Shown in pieces: positions 1 to 4,865 of a stretch of 5,452 bases of DNA. The notes under the pieces are model-generated. The model saw nothing but the letters and a program-made list of their open reading frames with translations, ran no database searches and was not told the DNA's origin. The stretch is taken from contig JALSHX010000043.1 in NCBI GenBank assembly GCA_026982025.1, positions 1 to 5,452 of the forward strand, written 5' to 3'. The stretch comes from Aquificaceae bacterium (GTDB lineage: Bacteria; Aquificota; Aquificia; Aquificales; Aquificaceae). Position 1 is the first letter of the stretch. Each line of letters opens with the position of its first letter. Both the position numbers and the translations under genes were made by a program.

Positions 1-221
1 ATGAAAAACTTGAGTACAGGGACAACGGAAAGGGAATTCCCCACGAAAGAATAGAGGACATTTTTATTCCGTACTTCTCCAGCAATCCCAAAGGTATGGG
101 TATCGGAATGGCCGTGGTGAAGAAGATAGCGGAAGATCACGGATGGCAAATAAAAGCTATTCCTTCAGATAGGGGTGCTCACTTCGTTATTGAGTTCAAC
201 TCAAGTAAGCCGAGAGCTTGA
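1..221 (+). CDS. Sensor histidine kinase, C-terminal end of ATPase domain (partial)
   Basis: This is the 3' end of a gene that begins before the window. The first complete codon is at position 3, and 72 residues are visible before TGA at 219-221. The sequence shows the late boxes of a GHKL/HATPase_c domain. These are a G1 box DNGKGIP (visible residues 7-13), an F box IFIPYFSS (20-27) with only a short linker after it, and a G2 box GMGIGMAVVKKI (31-42) matching the usual GxGxG-A-x-VKKI pattern. The end, DRGAHFVIEF, matches the closing strand of the domain. The protein would bind ATP and phosphorylate a conserved histidine, located upstream and not visible. The closest general style is the NtrB/NtrY/AtoS-like kinases, but the sensor part is missing, so the signal and partner regulator cannot be named. 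One small deviation is a Trp at residue 48, where the usual GG follows the G2 helix (EDHGW). The last 43 nt overlap the end of the opposite-strand gene. Confidence 0.88.
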   Translation, partial: EKLEYRDNGKGIPHERIEDIFIPYFSSNPKGMGIGMAVVKKIAEDHGWQIKAIPSDRGAHFVIEFNSSKPRA

Positions 222-670
222 AGTATGAGTGTTAACTGCGTTTCCCAGATTGTATCAAGCTCTTCAAAGACCGCCTCCTCCTGCTCCTCGGGGGTTAAAC
301 TTTTAAAACCTTCCGACTTTACACCTCTTTGATGAAGAAGGAGCGGAACAAAGAGCTTTCCAAGAGAGTAAAAAACGAAGGACAGCTCAATGTCCGAAAG
401 GTTAGGAAATCCGTTAAAGGTCCGCAAAGTTTTTAAGCCCGCCCAATCCGTCCACTTCCTCACATCGGGGTCCTCAACCCTTTGCTCCATCCCCCCTGCA
501 TACATTGAGCGAATTGCAAGAAGGGAGCGCGGGTCAAGCTCTTCTCCCAGCCGGGATTCAAGCTCTTTTTTAAGAACGGTAAGGTCGGAGCTCAAAATTT
601 TCTCGTACTCCTTTAAGAATCTATCTTTCCAATTAATGAATCTGTGAAGTTCCTGAAAGGGAAGCTTCAT
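179..670 (-). CDS. Unrecognised helical protein, third gene of the mobB operon
   Basis: This 163-residue protein is one I do not recognise. The start is set at the ATG at 668-670, because it overlaps the upstream gene's TGA in an ATGA junction and has GAGGA six bases upstream. The open frame continues further upstream to 772, but that part only mirrors the zinc-ribbon gene in another frame. The protein looks soluble and almost entirely helical. It has a charged N-terminal region (WKDRFLKEYEKI, about residues 14-25), a middle segment with aromatic residues (KWTDWAGLK), a more hydrophobic stretch (FVFYSLGKLFVPLLL, about 98-112) and an acidic helix (TPEEQEEAVFEELDTIW). There are no cysteines, no signal peptide and no clear transmembrane helix. 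It is co-transcribed with mobB and a zinc-ribbon gene, so a helper role for a molybdoenzyme is possible. The small helical chaperones of the TorD/NarJ/DmsD group are one idea, but I see none of their hallmark motifs. The 3' end overlaps the histidine kinase gene by 43 nt, tail to tail. Confidence 0.75.
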   Translation of the reverse strand: MKLPFQELHRFINWKDRFLKEYEKILSSDLTVLKKELESRLGEELDPRSLLAIRSMYAGGMEQRVEDPDVRKWTDWAGLKTLRTFNGFPNLSDIELSFVFYSLGKLFVPLLLHQRGVKSEGFKSLTPEEQEEAVFEELDTIWETQLTLILQALGLLELNSITK

Positions 671-1239
671 CCAGTTTCCTCGGGTTTGGGGAACTTGGCA
701 AGGACCTCTGGTGGCGGCTCCTTTTGGGGGAACTCTTCCCTGAAGTCGTTGTGATATCCGCAAACGGGACATCTTATCTCAACCGAATAGCCCTCGTGCA
801 GGTGACCCACATCCCATCCGCAGAGGGGACACTCTCCCTCCTGAGCCCGTAATACCTCCGAGAGGGTATTTCCGTTATTGATGAACCTTCTTACGGACTT
901 AACCTTCCTCAGAGCCCTCTCAACCTCCTCGCTGTTCCACTCCGCACCGCACTCAAGACATCTGTACTCAACGTACTTACCTTCCTTGAGTAGCTTGATG
1001 ACCTCCCTTGACCCGCACTGATCGTCTATGCATATCTCACCTATCTCTTTCCTTGCGAGCCTATCCAGAATCTTTGAAAACATTTCACCGTCAAGTCGCA
1101 TGGGAATGTCGTAGGACCTGTATCCGCAACACTCACAGGTTGCCTCAACCCTCGGATAGGGCTCCGTGTACTCGCAGACCTTCAACGCTATTCTATGACA
1201 GCTCGGACAAAGCTCTCTGTGCTGTAGGCACTTCACCAT
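667..1239 (-). CDS. Protein with three tandem zinc ribbons, downstream of mobB
   Basis: This 190-residue cysteine-rich protein has 15 Cys that fall into three paired-knuckle units. Ribbon 1 uses C11-x2-C14 and C35-x2-C38. Ribbon 2 uses C70-x4-C75 and C94-x2-C97 (CLECGAEW). Ribbon 3 uses C137-x2-C140 and C157-x2-C160 (CPLCGW and CPVCGY). The units are joined by helical linkers, and the C-terminus is proline-rich. Each unit is expected to bind one zinc (or iron). No signal peptide or membrane segment is visible, so it is probably cytoplasmic. The ATG at 1237-1239 lies inside the end of mobB, giving a 7-nt overlap, and has a strong GGAGGA nine bases upstream. The last codon overlaps the next gene in an ATGA junction. 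FdhE, the formate dehydrogenase accessory protein, also combines CxxC knuckles with helices, and the mobB context makes a similar maturation role tempting. The overall order and spacing do not clearly match FdhE, however, so the function is unassigned. A nucleic-acid-binding or scaffold role is equally possible. Confidence 0.8.
   Translation of the reverse strand: MVKCLQHRELCPSCHRIALKVCEYTEPYPRVEATCECCGYRSYDIPMRLDGEMFSKILDRLARKEIGEICIDDQCGSREVIKLLKEGKYVEYRCLECGAEWNSEEVERALRKVKSVRRFINNGNTLSEVLRAQEGECPLCGWDVGHLHEGYSVEIRCPVCGYHNDFREEFPQKEPPPEVLAKFPKPEETG
677..681 (-). promoter_or_regulatory. Ribosome binding site of the helical protein gene
   Basis: The minus strand reads GAGGA here, six bases before the ATG at 670 and within the last codons of the zinc-ribbon gene. 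Together with the ATGA stop-start overlap it fixes the start at 670, against the longer open frame that reaches 772. Confidence 0.7.
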
Positions 1240-1667
1240 GGGAAGTTATCCTCCATCCTTTCAAGTAATTCTATAATATGTCCCGCCTGATCTTTACCTT
1301 CAACCCTTAAGATCACCGAACTCGCCTCAACATCTCCGACGGCAATTTTAGGAATATCCCGGTAAGCCTTGAACCCTTCAAGAATAACCACATCAAAGCC
1401 TCTGAAAAACTCCCCAATTATCTCCACAGGGTCGTCCTCCATTTTATCCCACAGGGTTAGCTTATCCTTCTGGCTCAGAACGACCCTCGGCGCCCATTTG
1501 AAGATCCTCCCCGTGTCCTTGTCCTCCCTATCCGTTTGAGCGTGACCCTTCGGGTCGTGTTTTATGTAGCCAACCTTGAATCCTTTTTCGGTAAGCATCT
1601 TTACCAGAACTTCAATTAGAGATGTTTTCCCCGAATTATGATATCCGACAATCGCAATCACCTTCAT
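1233..1667 (-). CDS. mobB: Molybdopterin-guanine dinucleotide biosynthesis protein MobB
   Basis: This is a P-loop GTP-binding protein that assists MobA in attaching GMP to molybdopterin, forming the guanine dinucleotide form of the molybdenum cofactor used by DMSO-reductase-family enzymes. Visible motifs, numbered from the ATG, are a P-loop GYHNSGKTS directly after the first strand (about residues 8-16), the family segment VGYIKHDPKGH (about 32-42), DKDTGRIFKWAP (about 49-60), and the Walker B-like VVILEGFK (about 93-100) followed by IPKIAV. At 144 residues it is slightly shorter than the E. coli protein (about 175), with a short C-terminus. The ATG at 1665-1667 was chosen because MobB proteins usually begin immediately before the first strand. 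A TTG at 1680-1682 would add five residues. Neither start has a clear Shine-Dalgarno sequence. It is the first gene of a three-gene overlapping operon and lies back to back with the recombinase gene. No mobA or molybdoenzyme gene is in the window. Confidence 0.9.
   Translation of the reverse strand: MKVIAIVGYHNSGKTSLIEVLVKMLTEKGFKVGYIKHDPKGHAQTDREDKDTGRIFKWAPRVVLSQKDKLTLWDKMEDDPVEIIGEFFRGFDVVILEGFKAYRDIPKIAVGDVEASSVILRVEGKDQAGHIIELLERMEDNFPW
1249..1254 (-). promoter_or_regulatory. Ribosome binding site of the zinc-ribbon gene
   Basis: The minus strand reads GGAGGA here, nine bases before the ATG at 1239. It lies inside the last codons of mobB. It supports the ATG at 1237-1239 over the adjacent in-frame GTG at 1234-1236, and it suggests translation coupled to mobB. 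Confidence 0.7.
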
Positions 1668-1696
1668 AGCAGTTTTGTTCAAAATTCTTTATTATT

Positions 1697-2572
1697 ATGA
1701 ATTCTATGGAGGTTATTGACCTCTGGAAGAGAAACCTTGAACGAACTAAAAGTGAAAGAACTACGGTTTCCTACATAAGACATGTAAAAAACTTCATTGA
1801 TAAAATGGGATTAACAACCGATGAGGACATTCTATCCCTCGCACCGAGCCACATCTTTAACTACATAGACACCGTTTCCCTCGGACCATCCTCACTCCTT
1901 GCAAACCTTTCTGCACTTAGACACTTCTTTAGATTTCTGGCGAGGAGAGAATTTATTGACAGGGAAAAGTTTGCGGATCTTGAACAGGCAATTGAGGAGG
2001 CAAGGGAAGAGATAAACACCAAAAAGGACCCCGTTTATCCGAAAGCACTCACCAAAGAACAGGTCAGCAGGATCATGGAGGCGGTGAAGGGTAAGCGGTA
2101 CGAAAAGATTTACTCCCTCTTTTTGTACAGCGGAATTCGGCTGGGAGAATACGAAAAGCTGGAAAAAGAAAGCTTTTACCTTGATAAGAGCGGGATACTT
2201 TGGATCAGGTTAAAGCCCCACATGACCAAGAGAAGGAAGGGAAGAATTGCCCCGGTTCTGGGTTCTTCAAAGGACGAAACCCTTGAGGCAACCGAGAGAC
2301 TTCTGAAGTGGCTTGAAAACTATGAAGAAAACTTCTGCGTCAAAAGGGGAGTCCTTCAGGTTTACACCGACAGGCTCTCCAAAAGACTTGATATACCATT
2401 CAGCGTTCACAGCTTCAGACACACTTATATTACAAACCTTGTTAACAGCGGATTTCCAGTGGAAGTGGTCAAGGAATTCGCAGGTCATGCAAGTATAAAA
2501 ACCACCATTGAAACTTATTACAAGTTCAGCCAGCACAGGGCCGAAGCCCTTGTTAAAGACTTCTTAAGATGA
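1697..2572 (+). CDS. Tyrosine recombinase, Xer/phage integrase family
   Basis: This 291-residue site-specific recombinase is close to the usual XerC/XerD length. The N-terminal core-binding (SAM-like) domain covers about residues 5-90, and the catalytic domain about 115-291. The catalytic set appears complete: R148 in SGIRLGEY, a probable beta-hairpin Lys in TKRRKGR (178 or 181), H238 and R241 in VHSFRHT, H264 in GHASIKTT, and the nucleophile Y274 (ten residues after H264; Y275 is the alternative). The box I sequence differs from the classical TGLRxSEL of XerC/D, so I leave the symbol blank. It could be the single Xer protein for chromosome dimer resolution or an integrase of mobile origin. 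No other mobile genes, att-like repeats or obvious dif site are visible nearby, and codon use resembles the neighbours, which favours a resident gene. The ATG at 1697 has no Shine-Dalgarno sequence; a second ATG lies at 1706. trmD follows after one base, so the two are probably co-transcribed. Confidence 0.92.
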   Translation: MNSMEVIDLWKRNLERTKSERTTVSYIRHVKNFIDKMGLTTDEDILSLAPSHIFNYIDTVSLGPSSLLANLSALRHFFRFLARREFIDREKFADLEQAIEEAREEINTKKDPVYPKALTKEQVSRIMEAVKGKRYEKIYSLFLYSGIRLGEYEKLEKESFYLDKSGILWIRLKPHMTKRRKGRIAPVLGSSKDETLEATERLLKWLENYEENFCVKRGVLQVYTDRLSKRLDIPFSVHSFRHTYITNLVNSGFPVEVVKEFAGHASIKTTIETYYKFSQHRAEALVKDFLR

Positions 2573-2573
2573 T

Positions 2574-3344
2574 ATGAAAAAAATCTACATTCTGACCATC
2601 TTCCCCGATGTAATTAACTCCTACGTAAAAGTAGGGGTAATAAAAGAAGCAAAGAAAAAGAAAAAGGCTGAGGTTATAGCCCTTGACCTGAGAAAGTTTG
2701 CAGATAAAGGTCAGGTTGATGACCTTGCTTACGGCGGACACCCGGGAATGGTTATAAAGCCCGAACCCGTGTTCCGAGCCTACGAGTATGTTTCCAAAGG
2801 TTCATCACCTTTCGTGATAATAACGGAGCCATGGGGGAGGACGCTGACTCAGGACCTTGTTGAGGAAATATCCCGACACGAATCAATAATGATTATAGCG
2901 GGAAGATACGAAGGTGTTGACGAAAGGGTTAAAGCAATCACCGACCTTGAGGTGTCCGTGGGGGACTTCATCTTATCAGGAGGTGAGCTTCCCGCACTGA
3001 TGATTGCGGAATCGGTGGTCCGCCTTATTCCCGGTGTTCTCGGCGATCCAGAAAGTTTGAGGAGGGACTCATTCAGAGGAAAGTGGCTCGGCTGTCCCGC
3101 CTTCACCCGTCCGAGAGAATTCAGAGGGATGAAAGTTCCCGAAGTTTTGACTTCCGGAAATCATCAGCTAATTGAGCTCTGGCAGTTATACGAGAGCATT
3201 AAGAGAACCTTAAAATGGAGACCTTCTTCCGTTCCCGAAAAATTAACCGAAGTTGAAAAGTCAATGATTGAAAGTATCATCAGGGGGGAAGAGTTTGATT
3301 TGTGGCTTCAAAAGAACGCTAAGCTTCTTAAAATCTCCTCATAA
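2574..3344 (+). CDS. trmD: tRNA (guanine37-N1)-methyltransferase TrmD
   Basis: TrmD is a SPOUT-class methyltransferase that uses S-adenosylmethionine to methylate N1 of G37, next to the anticodon of certain tRNAs, and so prevents +1 frameshifting. It acts as a dimer with a trefoil knot. At 256 residues it has normal length. Visible family motifs are YGGHPGM (53-59), the knot segment AGRYEGVDERV (109-119), VGDFILSGGELPALM (129-143), R150 with LIPGVLG, the catalytic Asp D165 in RRDSF (equivalent to E. coli D169), and FTRPREFRGMKVPEVLTSGNH (177-197). The ATG is one base after the recombinase stop codon and has only a weak AAGAT upstream, so translation is probably coupled. In many bacteria trmD sits in an rpsP-rimM-trmD-rplS operon. 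Here none of those partners is adjacent. The 3' end overlaps fliA by 17 nt, tail to tail. Confidence 0.97.
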   Translation: MKKIYILTIFPDVINSYVKVGVIKEAKKKKKAEVIALDLRKFADKGQVDDLAYGGHPGMVIKPEPVFRAYEYVSKGSSPFVIITEPWGRTLTQDLVEEISRHESIMIIAGRYEGVDERVKAITDLEVSVGDFILSGGELPALMIAESVVRLIPGVLGDPESLRRDSFRGKWLGCPAFTRPREFRGMKVPEVLTSGNHQLIELWQLYESIKRTLKWRPSSVPEKLTEVEKSMIESIIRGEEFDLWLQKNAKLLKISS

Positions 3345-3360
3345 ACCTCTTTAGCTTAGC
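3318..3360. repeat. 8-bp inverted repeat at the trmD/fliA convergence (possible weak terminator)
   Basis: GCTAAGCT at 3318-3325 is the exact reverse complement of AGCTTAGC at 3353-3360, separated by 27 nt. It spans the overlapping stop codons of trmD (3342-3344) and fliA (3328-3330). On the fliA side it is followed by a short T-rich stretch (GTTCTTTTG on the minus strand). There is no T-run on the trmD side. The long loop and low stability make termination uncertain, and chance within coding sequence is a real alternative. Confidence 0.25.
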
Positions 3361-4035
3361 TATTGCCTCACCCTTGATCTGAGATACCCTTGACACCGAA
3401 CAGTTTAAAATTTTTGCTACCTCTTTGAGGGGTAATTCCTCGTAAAATATGAGCTGAATAACCATCTTCTCCCTCTCATCAAGCTTATCAATTGCGTCCT
3501 TAAGTTTTTCAACAAGATCCTTCTGGACTATTTCCTTTTCAACATCATAGTTCTTGGAGCTTATGACTTCCTCATAAGACCTCTTTTCTTCTGTAAAAAC
3601 ATCCTCAAGATTCAAAACATAAGAAAAGGATATCCTGCTCAGATCGTGCTGTAAGGTTTCAATATCTTCTCCGAGGTACTGGGCTACCTCCTCATCCGTT
3701 GGTTCCCTACCGTGTTTTTCCGTCAGTTCCCTGAGGGCGTCCCTTATTTTCCTTTCCTTCTCCCTTACCCTTCTGCTCCCGAAGTCCAGACTTCTCAGGT
3801 AGTCGTATATCGCTCCCCTTATCCTGATCTTCAGATAACTCTCAGGATTTCTGTGAGCGTCAAGCTTTTCAAGAGCCTTTATTAATCCTATAATTCCGTG
3901 GCCTATGAGGTCCCTGACATCAATGGTGGGAGGAATGTGCCTCTTCACACTGAAGGCAATACTCTTAACAAGAGGCAGGTATTTGAGAACCAGCTCTTCC
4001 CTTTCCCTGTCCTGAATTGAGTAGGGATTCTTCAT
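3328..4035 (-). CDS. fliA: RNA polymerase sigma-28 factor FliA (flagellar)
   Basis: FliA directs RNA polymerase to late flagellar and chemotaxis promoters and is normally held inactive by FlgM until the hook is complete. The 235 residues match the usual FliA length and show regions 2, 3 and 4 without the region 1.1 of housekeeping sigmas. Region 2 includes RDLIGHGIIGLIKALEKLD (about 41-59) and the FliA-typical IRIRGAIYDYLRSLD (about 70-84). Region 3 covers about 95-145, with EKHGREPTDEEVAQYLG. Region 4 holds LDEREKMVIQLIFYEELPLKEVA and the helix-turn-helix NCSVSRVSQIKGEAIAKL (about 185-228). After RSLD the sequence is FGSRRVR, where many FliA proteins have WxPRSVR. The ATG at 4033-4035 was chosen because it overlaps the flhG stop in an ATGA junction. 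The frame stays open to 4068, but that extension lies inside flhG. GGAAG directly abuts the ATG, too close for a normal ribosome site, which points to translational coupling with flhG. No flgM is visible. Confidence 0.95.
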   Translation of the reverse strand: MKNPYSIQDREREELVLKYLPLVKSIAFSVKRHIPPTIDVRDLIGHGIIGLIKALEKLDAHRNPESYLKIRIRGAIYDYLRSLDFGSRRVREKERKIRDALRELTEKHGREPTDEEVAQYLGEDIETLQHDLSRISFSYVLNLEDVFTEEKRSYEEVISSKNYDVEKEIVQKDLVEKLKDAIDKLDEREKMVIQLIFYEELPLKEVAKILNCSVSRVSQIKGEAIAKLKRFMRRF

Positions 4036-4865
4036 CTTCCGAACAACCCAGCGATAATCCTGTCCCAAAAACCACCCTGCGGTTTTTCTACCTTCAGATC
4101 CATTTTGCTGAGAATATTATACACATCATCAACAAATCCTCTCTCAAAGGGGTCCTGATCGATGATTTTTCGTATAAGGTTCCTTCTGTACTTAATACTT
4201 CCGAGATAATTGATCCTCGCTGTTGTGTACTTCTGGGTAAGTATTCTGACGCTTTCGTAAACCTTTGCACCCTCCCTTTCACTCTCAACTTTGTTTACAA
4301 CAAGAAAGAAATCCTCAATTTCACTCTCCCTGTTGATGATCTTGATAAGGGCGTAGGCGTCCGCCACCGCTGTGGGCTCCGGTGTTGTAATGATCAGGGG
4401 AAAATCCGAAGAAGAGACCACCGTCAGGGTGTCGTCGTGAATTCCCGGCGGTGTGTCAAACACGACGAAGTCGTAGTTATCCTCCGCCAGCTCCTGAAGT
4501 CTTCTGACAAGGTTAAGAACCTGATCCTTGGGAAGTTTGGCAAGCTCATAAATTCCGTTTCCGCTTGATATGAAGGATAACCCCTCCCTGACTTCAACGG
4601 TTATGTCATCAAAGCTCGCATCTCCGAGGAAAAAGTGGGTAAGGTTTTTCTTAGGGGTTAGACCCAGCATCAGGTGAACATTGCTCAGACCGAAGTCCGC
4701 ATCTATTATTAGCACTTTACGTCCGTTCTGGGCAAGGCATCTACCTATGTTAATTGAAAGTATGGTCTTGCCCACACCGCCCTTACCGCTTGCGACGGCA
4801 ATGTAGCGGGTGGTCTCCGAGCCTTCCCTACGCCTGAGGTGAATCGCCTGCTGATCTAAACTCAT
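4032..4865 (-). CDS. flhG: Flagellar number regulator FlhG (FleN/YlxH), MinD-type ATPase
   Basis: FlhG is a ParA/MinD-family ATPase that dimerises with ATP at the membrane, stimulates the FlhF GTPase and limits flagellar number. The 277 residues contain all expected parts. An N-terminal activator helix, LDQQAIHLRRR (3-13), fits the DQAxxLR motif that acts on FlhF. A deviant Walker A, SGKGGVGKT (26-34), carries the signature K28 and K33. DADFGLSN (55-62) is the switch I/Walker A' region, and DTPPGI (137-142) is switch II. A C-terminal amphipathic segment, GFWDRIIAGLFGR (265-277), resembles the membrane-targeting helix of MinD/FlhG. The ATG at 4863-4865 has AGAGGA five bases upstream and gives the intact DQxA helix, so the start is secure. 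It overlaps flhF by 38 nt and fliA by 4 nt. The order flhF-flhG-fliA matches that of many polar flagellates. Confidence 0.95.
   Translation of the reverse strand: MSLDQQAIHLRRREGSETTRYIAVASGKGGVGKTILSINIGRCLAQNGRKVLIIDADFGLSNVHLMLGLTPKKNLTHFFLGDASFDDITVEVREGLSFISSGNGIYELAKLPKDQVLNLVRRLQELAEDNYDFVVFDTPPGIHDDTLTVVSSSDFPLIITTPEPTAVADAYALIKIINRESEIEDFFLVVNKVESEREGAKVYESVRILTQKYTTARINYLGSIKYRRNLIRKIIDQDPFERGFVDDVYNILSKMDLKVEKPQGGFWDRIIAGLFGR

Noticed and set aside
671..772. N-terminal extension of the helical protein, upstream of its ATG at 670
   Set aside because: The extension lies wholly within the zinc-ribbon coding region, its composition is unlike the rest of the protein, and the ATG at 670 has a good ribosome site and a stop-start overlap.
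667..1239. Assignment of the zinc-ribbon gene as fdhE
   Set aside because: The CxxC motifs and mobB context fit, but the number, order and spacing of knuckles and the lack of an attached helical domain do not match FdhE well enough to name it.
1690..1695. TATTAT as a -10 promoter element for the recombinase gene
   Set aside because: It sits one base from the ATG, no -35 lies at a suitable distance, and AT-rich matches of this kind are common by chance.
1709..1723. Inverted repeat GAGGT-N5-ACCTC just after the recombinase start, as an operator
   Set aside because: It is only 5 bp per arm, lies in coding sequence and has no second copy. GGAGG at 1708-1712 also does not precede any in-frame start.
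1697..2572. Integrated mobile element or defence island around the recombinase
   Set aside because: There are no flanking direct repeats, tRNA gene, transposase, toxin or nuclease genes. The neighbours are housekeeping genes and the base and codon use look uniform.
4036..4068. Longer FliA start at 4068
   Set aside because: It would add 11 residues read from inside flhG. The ATGA overlap at 4032-4035 gives the normal FliA length.
4017..4568. Long open frame on the plus strand, opposite flhG
   Set aside because: It lies antisense to a clearly conserved FlhG. Its translation has no recognisable motif and an implausible, low-complexity composition. The shorter frames opposite other genes (for example 390-647, 1008-1268, 2267-2536, 2849-3106 and 5120-5377) were rejected for the same reason.
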